A stretch of DNA of 64,000 bases from Alphaproteobacteria bacterium (GTDB lineage: Bacteria > Pseudomonadota > Alphaproteobacteria > Sphingomonadales > Sphingomonadaceae), in assembly GCA_018823325.1 (NCBI GenBank), contig JAHJIJ010000030.1, positions 248,001-312,000 of the forward strand. Direction: 5' to 3'. Made by a program: the position numbers and the translations under genes. This document shows, piece by piece, positions 47,679-57,464 of the stretch. The notes beneath the pieces are model-generated. The model saw only the letters and a program-made list of their open reading frames with translations. It searched no databases and was not told the DNA's origin. Positions within the stretch are counted from its first letter, which is position 1, and the number at the start of each line of letters is the position of its first letter.

Positions 47679-50564
47679 TCAGAAGTTGACGCGAACGCCC
47701 GCGCGATAACCCCGCCCCGTCTGGTCGAACAAAATCGGGTTGGTCACCGAGTTGCCGGGTGCGATCGGCGGATCGGTGTCGAACAGGTTCGTGATCGCCA
47801 CGTAGAACTGGAAGGAGTTCGCCCAGCTCGTCTCGACCGTATAGCGGGCCGACAGGTTGAACACCGTCATGCTCTCGACCGTGTTGTCACTGATGCTGTT
47901 GGGCAATGTGGTCGCATAGTCGGGATCGTCCGGCCCGATGAGCGACGCGTCATAGCTGCCGGGCGGGATGTAACGCCCGTGGAGGGTCATGCCAAACGGT
48001 CCGCGCTCATAGGTCACGCGCGCATCGATTGTGTAGTCTGGCACGCCGATCGGTCCGCCAACCTGCCGTCCGGTCTGACCGGCACGGTCGAGGCCATCGA
48101 TGCTCAGATCCATCACATAAGTGGCGAGCACGTTCAGATTGAGCCGATCGCCGGAATCGAAGCGATACAGATAGTCGAGCTCGAAATCGATGCCGCGGGT
48201 CTTAAGCTCGCTCACATTGAGATACTGGTCGACGACCTCTGTTACCAGGTTCGTGTCGGGATCACGGGTGATCTGATTGCAGAACCTGTCCTCACCAGCA
48301 TTGCACCGATCGGCAATCACCTGCGCGCCGATGAGATCGATCGCGTTCTGAATCTTGATATCATAAAAGTCTGCCGAGAAGCGCAAGCCACTCAGGAAAT
48401 CAGGCTGAAGCACCATACCGATGGTGTAGGTGTCTGCGATCTCGGGCTGGAGATCCCGGTTCCCGCCGCGGAAGGTTCGGGCAAGTACCTGGGTGTTTGT
48501 CGCCTGATCAAAGACGGAGGACTGCCCGCCGACCAGCGGGCTGTATAGCTCAGCCGCATTGGGCGCGCGGATGTCCCTCGAACGCGTCGCACGGAACCTG
48601 ATACCGCTGATCGGCTCATAGATGCCGCCCAGCTTCCAGGTGGTGACCGACCCGCTGGTATTGTAGTGCGTGCGCCGGATCGCGCCATTGAACTCAAGGA
48701 GTTCCACCCCCGGCAAATCGCGTAGCAGCGGCACCACGGTCTCGAAATAGCCCTCCACGACCCGGATATTTTCCGGACCGAATTGCGAGGCGTTGCTGAC
48801 GAAAAAGCCGTTCTGCAGCGAAATGGGATCGGCGGTCCCGCTTACCTCTTCGCTGCGGTATTCGCCGCCAAGGGCGACCGAGACGGGCCCGGAGCCGAAG
48901 TCGAACAGATCACCGGTTACATTCGCCGCCACGACATGCTGCGTGAAGTCCGTCGTCTGCACCGACGTGCCGAACGTATAGTCCTTGGCCTGCGGGGAGA
49001 AGCGGTTCTGGCCGAACAGATTGAGGGGCTGACAGCCTGCTGCTGCTGCCTGCACCGCAGGATTGGAGCTCAGCGTGCTCCGGCAAACGATATTGCCGTT
49101 GGCAGTGCCGGTCAGAAACTGCCCCTCATCGACAGCGTCCAGAGCGCGATTGAAGTTCGCCGTGATCCGGTTGTTGCTGACCACCTGCGAAGCGTCGGTC
49201 CGGCCATACTGGTAATAGGCATCCGCTCTCCAGCTTGCGCCAAGATCCGCCGAAAAACCGGCGGTCGCGCGGAACGTCTTGGTGATGTTGTCGCCCTGCG
49301 CATAGCCGAGGTCCTGACCGACGCGACCCAGTGTCAGGGATTGCGCGTTCAGGGCAACGAGCTGGTCGTAAACCGGGCGAGGAATGTAAGGATTGTCGCG
49401 CTGGATGACGAGCCCGGTGTCACGGGTCTGCGATCCGGGAGTGAGAACCCGCACGCGGCCGTAGGACGCCTCGATGAAGGGCGTGATCGCACCCGCCTCA
49501 TATTCAGCCCGGCCGAAGAGGGCATAGCGCTCCACGGGCACCTTGAGCACGCCGGCAGACCGGAACGCGTTCTGCCCATCGCCACTGCCGCCCTGCATGA
49601 ACAAGGTGGCATACTGGCCACGAACAAACGGAATGGGATTGCCTGCGTCGTCGAACTGGATGAGGGCGAGCGGCGTCGGCGCGTTGATCTTGCCGGCGTA
49701 GGTTTGGGTCGCTGTGTGCACATCCGACGAGACTATGCGCGCTGGCTGGCCGTTCGTCCGGTAGCCGGGATTGGTGAGTACCTGCCACTCCTGCGCGCAC
49801 AAGGCGTAGTCATAACAGCCCCCCATGCCACGGTTGTTGTTGTACTCGCCGCCCACGACGATGTGACCCGCGCCACCGGCAAAGGACGTGCCTGCGGCAA
49901 TGCCGAGCAGCTGATCGCTGTCCTCGCCACGCTCCGAGATACCCGACTGGGCATTGACCCGAACGCCTTCAAGGTCCTTCTTCAGGATGAAGTTCACGAC
50001 GCCTGCCACGGCATCCGAGCCATAAGCCGCCGACGCGCCGCCTGTTACAAGCTCCACGCGATCGACCAGGATGCTGGGAATGAGATTGGTATCCACCGCA
50101 CCTTGCGCCGTGCTGGGAACGAAACGACGACTGTCCACGAGCACGAGAGAACGCTGCGCTCCCAATCCACGAAGATCGACCGTGCGCGCACCACCAGCCC
50201 CGATGGTCACGCCTTGCGTGGTAGGAGAAGTCGTGGCGCGAAACGACGGCAGTTGAGCGAGCGCCTCACCGACGCTGGCGACCGCCGTCTCTTCCAGTCT
50301 TGCCGCGCCAAGCTGGGTAACCGGCGTGGGCGCAGTGAAGCCGGACCGGGCGATACGGGACCCGGTTACGACGATCTCGCCCACCGGCGCTGAGCCCTCC
50401 GCATCCTGCGGCGTCGCGGCCTGTGGGGCGACATCGCTGCCGCCAGTCGTCGTCTGCGCGAAGGCACCCTGTGCGCCGGCGACACACGCTGCAGCGCAGA
50501 CGCCGAGAAACAGCCTCTGCCGAAGCCCCGTCGCACCCGCGAACACATTGCTTTCTTTGTTCAT
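47679..50564 (-). CDS. TonB-dependent outer-membrane receptor
   Basis: This 961-residue protein has a signal peptide (about residues 1-37, ending in GAQGAFA). The plug domain follows (IVVTGSRIARSGFTAPTPV, TVDLRGLGAQRSLVLVDSRR, ASAAYGSDAVAGVVNFILKK), and then a 22-strand barrel ending in an aromatic residue (RAGVRVNF). It would import a large or scarce substrate using TonB energy. Being the first gene of an operon with three exported amidohydrolases suggests an aromatic or complex organic ligand. No iron or cobalamin regulatory site was seen. The second ATG at 50564 gives better ribosome-site spacing than 50567. Confidence 0.92.
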   Translation of the reverse strand: MNKESNVFAGATGLRQRLFLGVCAAACVAGAQGAFAQTTTGGSDVAPQAATPQDAEGSAPVGEIVVTGSRIARSGFTAPTPVTQLGAARLEETAVASVGEALAQLPSFRATTSPTTQGVTIGAGGARTVDLRGLGAQRSLVLVDSRRFVPSTAQGAVDTNLIPSILVDRVELVTGGASAAYGSDAVAGVVNFILKKDLEGVRVNAQSGISERGEDSDQLLGIAAGTSFAGGAGHIVVGGEYNNNRGMGGCYDYALCAQEWQVLTNPGYRTNGQPARIVSSDVHTATQTYAGKINAPTPLALIQFDDAGNPIPFVRGQYATLFMQGGSGDGQNAFRSAGVLKVPVERYALFGRAEYEAGAITPFIEASYGRVRVLTPGSQTRDTGLVIQRDNPYIPRPVYDQLVALNAQSLTLGRVGQDLGYAQGDNITKTFRATAGFSADLGASWRADAYYQYGRTDASQVVSNNRITANFNRALDAVDEGQFLTGTANGNIVCRSTLSSNPAVQAAAAGCQPLNLFGQNRFSPQAKDYTFGTSVQTTDFTQHVVAANVTGDLFDFGSGPVSVALGGEYRSEEVSGTADPISLQNGFFVSNASQFGPENIRVVEGYFETVVPLLRDLPGVELLEFNGAIRRTHYNTSGSVTTWKLGGIYEPISGIRFRATRSRDIRAPNAAELYSPLVGGQSSVFDQATNTQVLARTFRGGNRDLQPEIADTYTIGMVLQPDFLSGLRFSADFYDIKIQNAIDLIGAQVIADRCNAGEDRFCNQITRDPDTNLVTEVVDQYLNVSELKTRGIDFELDYLYRFDSGDRLNLNVLATYVMDLSIDGLDRAGQTGRQVGGPIGVPDYTIDARVTYERGPFGMTLHGRYIPPGSYDASLIGPDDPDYATTLPNSISDNTVESMTVFNLSARYTVETSWANSFQFYVAITNLFDTDPPIAPGNSVTNPILFDQTGRGYRAGVRVNF

Positions 50565-51152
50565 CATCCCCTCCCTGTTACGCGCTCGCCCAGGCGTTGC
50601 TCACCAGCACCGGTTAGCGTAAGCACGGCTCTTTTAGAATAATAATATTATGGTTCATTGATTATATGATCTGGCGGTTAGGGGGCTATCGTTGTTTTGT
50701 CAATGTTGATACGTCAACTGACTATGGGGCAGCGATCGAGGATCCGAGAAGCCTGCGAGGATTGGAGCGAGGTGGGCCTTTTCATGTCCTACAAGGCGTA
50801 GCGGAGCCGAGCCCTGGCCAATGGTGCGGTCATTCCTTCAGGGCCGAAAGGAAGAATTCGTGGAAGGTACAAAGGATCTGACCGTCTGCGCGAGCCGCGG
50901 CATGCGCATCCTGTTCCCCAGCGCGGGGCGCGCGAAATCATTAGCAGCCTTACGACTGGACCCCGACCGCAAGATTTGTAATGGGCTCTCTCACAGCCCG
51001 CTGTTCAGACTTGGCAGCGCGGCCAGCCCGAAGGCGGATAGCAAAGTCGGGAAAATAGAGGGGGGATTGATGGCCTGCGCCATTTTGGACGGACGTTCGC
51101 AAACGTCAAACGCAATCCTGCGCAAAGGTGCAGCCTCTGGATCACGCGCCAC
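50565..51152. other. 588-bp divergent promoter region
   Basis: This region lies between the TonB-receptor operon and the RND operon. The part near 50630-50700 is AT-rich and contains AATAATATTATGG and, on the minus strand, TATAAT (50666-50661), a good -10 for the receptor without a matching -35. A dyad lies at 50699-50722. From 50750 to 51150 small open frames exist, but none looks like a real protein. Confidence 0.55.
50699..50722. promoter_or_regulatory. Operator-like inverted repeat
   Basis: GTTGA-TACG-TCAAC (50705-50718) is a perfect 5-4-5 dyad, extended outward by GTCA on the left and TGAC on the right. It lies 33 bases upstream of the TATAAT on the minus strand, where an activator for the receptor operon would bind. 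No regulator gene is adjacent. Confidence 0.4.
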
Positions 51153-52343
51153 ATGATTGTGGCGAGCTCGATCCGATCCCAAAGCCCGGCGTGCTTGCTC
51201 CGCCGCCTCGCCATGCGCGCGTTGGCTCTGATGGCGACCGGCCTTGCCGGCTGTAGCGACCCGGCACCGCCACCTCCTCCCACGCCGCAAGTCGTGGTCG
51301 CCCAAGCCGTCACGCGCAATGTCACGGACTGGGTGGAATATGCCGGGCGCTTCGAAGCGGTCGATGCCATTGAGGTTCGCCCGCGCGTCTCCGGCCTGCT
51401 GCAGTCCGTTCATTTCAAAGACGGACAGTTAGTTACGCGTGGGCAGTTGCTTTTCGTCATCGACCCGCGCCCCCACGCCGCAAAGCTGGCGCAGGCCCGT
51501 GCCGGCGTACAGCGAGCAGAGGCTGCGGCGGCCAATGCCTCGGCAGAGTATAAGCGCGCAACTGCCCTCGTCGGTGAGGGATTTATCAGCCAGTCATTGG
51601 TCGAGACACGGCTGGCGGATCAGCAGCGGGCCGCCGCAGATCTGGCGCAGGCGCGCGCCGTCTCCGATGAGGCCGCCCTGAACCTTTCGTTCACCCGCAT
51701 CACGGCGCCGACAAGCGGGCGTGCATCCTATCGCCGGCTCGCCCCGGGCAATCTCGTGTCCGCGGAGCAGACCCTGCTCACCACGATCATGACGCAAAAC
51801 CCAATCCGCTTCGTATTCGATGCGCCGGAGGCGGCCTTCCTGCAGTTTCGCCGGGCGCCAGACGGCGCAGGGACGATCCAGATCCGCCTCGAGGATGAAG
51901 CGGATTTCAACTGGAGCGGCCAGATCGAAATGCTGGATAATGCACTTGATCGCGGCTCGGGTACGATCCGTGGGCAAGCGCGTGTTGCTAATCCTACCGG
52001 GCTCCTGACACCCGGCATGTTCGGCCGGATGCGTTGGAACATGAGCGCCCCCGCTCCTGCGCTGCTCATTCCCGATTCCGCTATCATCATCGATCAGACG
52101 CGCCCGTCCGCGTTCGTCGTCGGCAAGGATGGGGTGATCGAACAGCGCAACCTAGAGCTCGGCAATCTGGTCGGCGACCTGCGCGTCATCCGCAAGGGAC
52201 TTGGTCCGGAGGATCGGGTCGTCATCGCCGGGATGCAGCGGGCACGGGCGGGCCTCAAGGTGACGGCAAAGCGGGGCAGGATCGCGACCGAACCAGATGG
52301 CAATGCGCCGGACGAGAAGCCCGCAACAAGGGCAATGCGATGA
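51153..52343 (+). CDS. RND efflux periplasmic adaptor (membrane fusion protein)
   Basis: This 396-residue adaptor of the AcrA/MexA family has a lipoprotein-type leader: basic LLRR, hydrophobic MRALALMATG and lipobox LAGC. The lipoyl half-motifs (ALDAIEVRPRVSG-like and GQLLFVIDPR), the alpha-hairpin (about residues 105-180), the beta-barrel and the membrane-proximal domain (IPDSAIIID) follow in order. ATG at 51153 or 51213 are possible starts. The gene overlaps the pump gene by 4 bases (ATGA). No outer-membrane channel gene is present, so a TolC-like partner from elsewhere is needed. Confidence 0.92.
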   Translation: MIVASSIRSQSPACLLRRLAMRALALMATGLAGCSDPAPPPPPTPQVVVAQAVTRNVTDWVEYAGRFEAVDAIEVRPRVSGLLQSVHFKDGQLVTRGQLLFVIDPRPHAAKLAQARAGVQRAEAAAANASAEYKRATALVGEGFISQSLVETRLADQQRAAADLAQARAVSDEAALNLSFTRITAPTSGRASYRRLAPGNLVSAEQTLLTTIMTQNPIRFVFDAPEAAFLQFRRAPDGAGTIQIRLEDEADFNWSGQIEMLDNALDRGSGTIRGQARVANPTGLLTPGMFGRMRWNMSAPAPALLIPDSAIIIDQTRPSAFVVGKDGVIEQRNLELGNLVGDLRVIRKGLGPEDRVVIAGMQRARAGLKVTAKRGRIATEPDGNAPDEKPATRAMR

Positions 52344-55300
52344 GCGCCGCCACTGCGCGGATGGGCTTTTCGCATTTCTTCATCGCGCGGCCGATCTTCG
52401 CCTGCGCGCTTTCGCTGTTCATCCTGCTGCTCGGCCTGATCACCTATCGCAATCTGCCGGTGGACCAGTACCCCCGGATTTCGCCACCGGTGGTCTCCGT
52501 CACTGCGGTCTATCCCGGAGCTTCGGCCGAGGTGATGGCCGACACGGTCGCTGCGCCATTGGAGCAGCAGATCAATGGCGTGGACGACACGCTCTATGTC
52601 AGCTCCACCGCGATCGCGGATGGCCGCGTCACCATCAACATCAGCTTTCAGATCGGCACCGATCCGGACCTTGCACAAGTGCAGGTGCAGAACCGGGTAC
52701 AGACGGCCCTGCCCCAGCTGCCACAGGAAGTGCAGAATCTGGGCGTGTCCGTCCGGAAGGCGCAGAACGACACGCTGATGATCGTGCATATGCTGGCGAC
52801 TCAGCCGCATATCGACCGGGAATATCTCGCCAATTATGCGTCCATGCAGGTGCGCGAGCGGCTGCTTCGTCTGCCCGGCGTAGGAGACATCGGCACCTTC
52901 GCGGCCCGCGACTATGCCATGCGGATCTGGATCGATCCGGCCAAGGCGGCAGCGCGCGATCTCACGGTACAAGACATCGTGACGGCCCTGCGCGGCAACA
53001 ATATCCAGCTTGCGGGCGGCACGGTCGGCGGGGCGCCGATCACCAAAAATCCCGCCGCCACTCAGTTCAATCTGGAGGTTCAGAGCAAGCTCAACCGGCC
53101 CGAGCAGTTCGAGCAGGTCATCATCAAGCGGGATACCGAAGGACGCGTTACGCGCATCGGCGACATCGCGCGGGTGGAGCTGGGTGCCCAAAGCTATGCC
53201 ATCAACGCCTACCTCGATCAGGAGGAGGCCTTTCCGCTCAGCGTCGTCCAGGCTTCCGGCGGCAACGCACTGGAGACAGCGACGGCCGTTCACGAGACGA
53301 TGGCGGAGCTCTCCAAAAGCTTTCCGCCCGGCGTGTCCTACAGGATCGTCTTCAATCCGAGCCAGTATATCCGGGAATCCGTCGACAAGCTGCGGGATAC
53401 GCTGATCGAGGCCGTCATTCTGGTGGTCATCGTGGTCGTGCTGTTCTTGCAGAGCTGGCGAACGGCGATCATTCCGCTGCTCGCCATTCCGATCTCCCTT
53501 GTCGGCACCTTCGCGATCATGGCGGCGGCCGGCTTCTCGCTCAACAATCTTTCCCTCTTCGGGCTCGTGCTGTCGATCGGCATCGTGGTCGATGATGCAA
53601 TCGTCGTCGTCGAAAATGCCGAGCGGCATGTGAGGGCGGGCATGCGCCCGCGGGACGCCGCCTATAAGACCATGGACGAAGTGGGCGGCGCGCTGATCGG
53701 CATCACATTGGTGCTGGTGGCCGTCTTCGTTCCCACCGCCTTCATGGGTGGGGTGACCGGGCAGTTCTACAAGCAATTCGCCCTGACCGTCACGGGCGCC
53801 ACCGTCATCTCGCTCGTCGTGTCGCTCACGCTTTCCCCGGCTCTGTGTGCGCTGCTGCTCAAGCCGCACAGCGAGACCCCGGCGCGCACCGCGTTCATGC
53901 GCTGGCTGACCCGGCGCGGCGATCGCTTCACGGCTGCGTTCGATCGCTTCGGTGAAAGCTACGGCCGCTTCACGCGGCGGATGCTGCGGATGATGGGGCT
54001 TGTCTTCATCCTGTATGTCGGCCTGCTGCTGCTCACCGGCTGGCGCCTCTACGACACGCCGCGGGGTTTCGTGCCGCATCAGGACCAAGGGCTGGCCGTG
54101 GTCGCCATCAACCTGCCGCCGGGCGCAAGTCTCGCCCGGACGGATGCTGTGGTGCGGGAGGCCATCAGCATGATGCTCGAAACGCCGGGCGTGCAAGCTG
54201 CGTCGGTCTATTCCGGGGTGGATGCGATGGGCATGTCCATCCAGTCGAGTGCCGGCCAGCTTTACGCCATCATGGAGCCGTTCAGCGAGCGCCTGCCGAA
54301 GGGCCTGACTGCGGACCGCGTCGTTGCCGATCTGCGCAAGCGCTTCTCGACCATCACGGAAGCCGACATTCGCGTGATCACGCCGTCGGCGGTGCGGGGC
54401 CTTGGCAGCTCGGGCGGCTTCCGCCTGATGGTCGAAGACCGCGGCGGCCACGGCTATGCCGCGCTGGACGCCGTCACGCGCGATCTCGCGGCGGCAGCGG
54501 CCGACGACCCCGCCATCGCCCAGAGCTTCACCAACTTCAACATGCGCAGCCCCCGCATCGCCGTGGACGTGGACCGCGACAAGGCCGAGATGCTGGGTGT
54601 GCAAAGCCAGGACGTGTATTCCGCCCTGCAGACCTACATGGCCGGCTCCTACGTCAACAACATGACCCTGCTAGGCCACAGCTTCCAGGTGATCGCGCAG
54701 GCGGATCCAGCCTATCGCCAGGATGCCAATCTGTTGGGGCAGATCAAGACACGCTCGGCCTCAGGGGCCATGGTGCCGCTCGATGCTGTTGCGACTCTGA
54801 GCTATGCCACCGGTCCCTACCGGGTTCTGCGCTACAATCTCTATCCCGCCACCGATATCCAGGGGGAGGCCGCACCCGGCCATTCCTCGGGCGAGGCCAT
54901 GGCCGCCATGGAGCGTATCGCGCGTGAGCGCCTGCCAGCCGGCTACGGTGTCGAGTGGACGGATCTTGCCTATCAACAGCGCGTGGCGGGCGGCAGCGGC
55001 GAGCTCGCCTTTGGCTTGGCTGTGGTGTTCGTCTTCATTGCCCTGGCAGCCTTCTACGAAAGCCTCACGCTCCCGCTCGCGATCATCATGATCGTACCGC
55101 TCTGCCTGCTGGCCGCCATTCTCGGCGTCAACCTGCGGGGCGAAGACAACAATATTCTCACCCAGATCGGCATGGTCGTGCTCATCGGGCTGGCCGCCAA
55201 GAATGCGATCCTCATCGTCGAATTCGCCCGCCAGTCGGAGGACCAGGGACTGGACATGAAGGAGGCGGCCATTGCAGCCGCCCGCATTCGCCTCCGGCCG

Positions 55301-55540
55301 ATTCTGATGACCTCCGTGGCATTCATCGCTGGCGTGGTGCCTCTGGCTTTTGCCACCGGTGCTGGTGCAGAGTTGCGCCAGGCGCTTGGCACTGCCGTGT
55401 TCTACGGCATGATCGGACTGACCCTGCTCGGCCTCCTTTTCGCGCCGGTCTTCTACGTGGCCTGCCGCATGCTTGGAGAGCGGGTATCACGCGCATGGTG
55501 GCGCCGACGGGCTGCCCCTACACCTGGTGACGACATGTGA
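52340..55540 (+). CDS. RND multidrug efflux permease (HAE1/AcrB family)
   Basis: This 1066-residue inner-membrane proton antiporter has twelve TMs and two large periplasmic loops. FFIARPIFACALSLFILLLG, PVDQYPRISPPVVSVTAVYPGAS, GIVVDDAIVVVENAERH (with the proton-relay Asp pair in VVDDAI) and FKAAIIAAARIRLRPILMTS-like C-terminal segments are typical of AcrB/MexB. It pumps hydrophobic compounds out of the periplasm or membrane. It is translationally coupled to the adaptor. Its position back-to-back with the catabolic operon suggests export of toxic substrates or products, but this is inference. Confidence 0.95.
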   Translation: MSAATARMGFSHFFIARPIFACALSLFILLLGLITYRNLPVDQYPRISPPVVSVTAVYPGASAEVMADTVAAPLEQQINGVDDTLYVSSTAIADGRVTINISFQIGTDPDLAQVQVQNRVQTALPQLPQEVQNLGVSVRKAQNDTLMIVHMLATQPHIDREYLANYASMQVRERLLRLPGVGDIGTFAARDYAMRIWIDPAKAAARDLTVQDIVTALRGNNIQLAGGTVGGAPITKNPAATQFNLEVQSKLNRPEQFEQVIIKRDTEGRVTRIGDIARVELGAQSYAINAYLDQEEAFPLSVVQASGGNALETATAVHETMAELSKSFPPGVSYRIVFNPSQYIRESVDKLRDTLIEAVILVVIVVVLFLQSWRTAIIPLLAIPISLVGTFAIMAAAGFSLNNLSLFGLVLSIGIVVDDAIVVVENAERHVRAGMRPRDAAYKTMDEVGGALIGITLVLVAVFVPTAFMGGVTGQFYKQFALTVTGATVISLVVSLTLSPALCALLLKPHSETPARTAFMRWLTRRGDRFTAAFDRFGESYGRFTRRMLRMMGLVFILYVGLLLLTGWRLYDTPRGFVPHQDQGLAVVAINLPPGASLARTDAVVREAISMMLETPGVQAASVYSGVDAMGMSIQSSAGQLYAIMEPFSERLPKGLTADRVVADLRKRFSTITEADIRVITPSAVRGLGSSGGFRLMVEDRGGHGYAALDAVTRDLAAAAADDPAIAQSFTNFNMRSPRIAVDVDRDKAEMLGVQSQDVYSALQTYMAGSYVNNMTLLGHSFQVIAQADPAYRQDANLLGQIKTRSASGAMVPLDAVATLSYATGPYRVLRYNLYPATDIQGEAAPGHSSGEAMAAMERIARERLPAGYGVEWTDLAYQQRVAGGSGELAFGLAVVFVFIALAAFYESLTLPLAIIMIVPLCLLAAILGVNLRGEDNNILTQIGMVVLIGLAAKNAILIVEFARQSEDQGLDMKEAAIAAARIRLRPILMTSVAFIAGVVPLAFATGAGAELRQALGTAVFYGMIGLTLLGLLFAPVFYVACRMLGERVSRAWWRRRAAPTPGDDM

Positions 55541-55663
55541 AGTTCCACGCACGGCTATTCAATTGTTTGCCGGTAAGCGAAGCATTCGTTCGTCAGTGGT
55601 GATGATGTTTGACGACACGGCCTCGCCTGAGGCAATCGTGCTGCACGTGCGAAGGGAATAGGT

Positions 55664-56245
55664 TTGAGAATCGTCATCGTCGATGACAGCGGCGCGCGCG
55701 CGACAGTCCTTGAGGAGGGGCTGCGCGATGCGGGCTATGACGACATCCATGTCGTCCCCCCACGCGGCGCCTTCGTCGCGAGGCTCGAGCGCATGGCGCC
55801 GGACGTGGTGCTGATGGACCTCGGCAATCCGAGCCGGGATACGCTGGAGGAAATGCTCACCGTCAGTCGCGCGCTGGCCAAGCCCATCGCGATGTTCGTC
55901 GACCAGTCGGACGACAGCATGATCGAGGCGGCAATCGACGCCGGCATCTCCGCCTATGTGGTGGACGGGCTGCGCAAGGAGCGGATCAAGCCGATCCTCG
56001 ACCTGGCGATTCGCCGCTTCAATGCCTTCGCCCGAATGCAGGCTGATTTGGACGAAGCGCGCACCCAACTCGCGGATCGCAAGACGATTGATCGCGCCAA
56101 GGCCATTCTCATGGCCCAGCGCGGTCTCACCGAGCCGGAAGCTTACGCCTTGCTGCGCTCCAGTGCGATGAACCAGGGGAAGAAGATGGTCGATATCGCC
56201 GCCGCGCTCATAACCGCCCATGATTTGCTGGGAGGCACGCCGTGA
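55664..56245 (+). CDS. nasT: ANTAR-domain antiterminator of nitrate assimilation
   Basis: NasT is an RNA-binding antiterminator controlled by the nitrate sensor NasS. The 193-residue protein has an N-terminal receiver-like domain (Asp52 in LMDLGNP kept, the usual Lys missing, so probably not phosphorylated) and a C-terminal ANTAR domain (about residues 130-190: DRAKAILMAQRGLTEPEAYALLRSSAM). The start is TTG at 55664 with AAGGGAATAGG upstream. It overlaps nasS by 4 bases. Its likely targets are the two hairpin leaders ahead of the transporter and nirB. Confidence 0.92.
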   Translation: MRIVIVDDSGARATVLEEGLRDAGYDDIHVVPPRGAFVARLERMAPDVVLMDLGNPSRDTLEEMLTVSRALAKPIAMFVDQSDDSMIEAAIDAGISAYVVDGLRKERIKPILDLAIRRFNAFARMQADLDEARTQLADRKTIDRAKAILMAQRGLTEPEAYALLRSSAMNQGKKMVDIAAALITAHDLLGGTP

Positions 56246-57450
56246 CGCCGATCCGCATCGCTTTCCTCGGCCTGACCGATGCCGCCGTACTCGTCGCCGC
56301 GCGGGAAAAGGGCTTTGCCGAGTCGGAAGGCATCGCGCTCGATCTGCTGCGCGACACCAGCTGGGCGACGCTGCGCGACCGCCTCGTCTACGGGCAAGTG
56401 CAGGCCGCGCACATGCTCGCCCCGCTCGCCGTCGCCGTGACGCTGGGCCTCAGCCAGCAGCCCTGCGCACTCTCCGCACCGTACAAGCTGAACGTCAACG
56501 GCAACCTGATCGTCATGGCACCCGAGTTCGCCGCTGCGCTGGAGCCGGACACGACCGCACGCCTCAACGATCCGCTGGCCACCGCGCATGACTTCACCGC
56601 CGCCATTGGCCTCCACCATCGCAAGCCGATCATTGGCGTCGTCCACCGCTTCTCCAGCCACGCCCTCGTATTGCGCTACTTCCTTGCCAGCGCGGGGCTC
56701 GATCCCGACCGCGACGTGGTGATGCGCGTCCTTCCGCCCTCGCTCATGGTCGAGGCCATGCGCGCCGGCGAGATCGACGGCTTCACCGCGGGCGAACCCT
56801 GGGGCAGCGCCGCCATCGAAGCCGGTCTTGCCGAAGCCGTCGCCGCCAGCGAGCGCCTCTGGCAGCGCGGCGTCGAAAAGGTCCTCACGTTCCGCACCGA
56901 CTGGATGGAGGCCAATCCGGAGGCCGTCGACGCCCTGCTGCGCGCCATGGCAAAGGCCGCACTTTGGTGCGACGATCCTCGCAATCGCGATGAGCTGGCT
57001 TTTCTGCTCGCCGGCCCGGCATATCTCGATCAACCAATCGCGCTGGTCGAGCGCGCGCTGGCGGGGCTCATCGTTGCACGACAAGGCGAACCGCCGGTCC
57101 ACCTGCCCGATTTTCTGCTCTTCGCACGCGAAGCAACGCCTTTCCCCTGGCAGAGTCAGGCGCTGTGGATTTACTCCCAGTTCGTGCGCTGGCGAATGGT
57201 AAAGCCGAGCAAAGCCACCCGCGCCAAGGCCGCCGCGGTCTTCCGCCCGGACATCTACCGCCGCGCACTCGCCAACAGCGACGCGCCCATGCCCGGCGCC
57301 AGCAGCAAAGTTGAAGGCGCGCTCATCAGCCCCCTCCCCATCGGCGCCCCGCGCGGCGCGATTACGCTCGGGCCGGACAGATTTTTCGACGGAAGGATGT
57401 TCGATCCCGATCAGATTGAGGTCTATCTGGCGGGATTTGAGCGGGAATAA
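56242..57450 (+). CDS. nasS: Nitrate sensor protein, NrtA/CmpA-like
   Basis: NasS is a cytoplasmic nitrate/nitrite-binding protein that holds NasT inactive until nitrate binds. The 402-residue protein has the periplasmic-binding-protein fold of NrtA/CmpA (FLGLTDAAVLVAAREKGFAESEG, YGQVQAAHMLAPLAVAVTLG, GEIDGFTAGEPWGSAAI), but no signal peptide, which separates it from transporter subunits. GTG at 56242 overlaps the nasT stop (GTGA), showing coupled synthesis of the NasS-NasT pair. Confidence 0.92.
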   Translation: MTPIRIAFLGLTDAAVLVAAREKGFAESEGIALDLLRDTSWATLRDRLVYGQVQAAHMLAPLAVAVTLGLSQQPCALSAPYKLNVNGNLIVMAPEFAAALEPDTTARLNDPLATAHDFTAAIGLHHRKPIIGVVHRFSSHALVLRYFLASAGLDPDRDVVMRVLPPSLMVEAMRAGEIDGFTAGEPWGSAAIEAGLAEAVAASERLWQRGVEKVLTFRTDWMEANPEAVDALLRAMAKAALWCDDPRNRDELAFLLAGPAYLDQPIALVERALAGLIVARQGEPPVHLPDFLLFAREATPFPWQSQALWIYSQFVRWRMVKPSKATRAKAAAVFRPDIYRRALANSDAPMPGASSKVEGALISPLPIGAPRGAITLGPDRFFDGRMFDPDQIEVYLAGFERE

Positions 57451-57464
57451 ACGGCGAAGCGACG

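Noticed and set aside
50666..51156. Short plus-strand open frames in the TonB/RND intergenic region
   Set aside because: No ribosome sites, no hydrophobic or domain signatures, low-quality composition. The region is better explained as regulatory.
52094..54604. 836-codon minus-strand open frame
   Set aside because: Antisense to the RND pump. His/Asp/Arg/Gln-rich sequence without any family signature.
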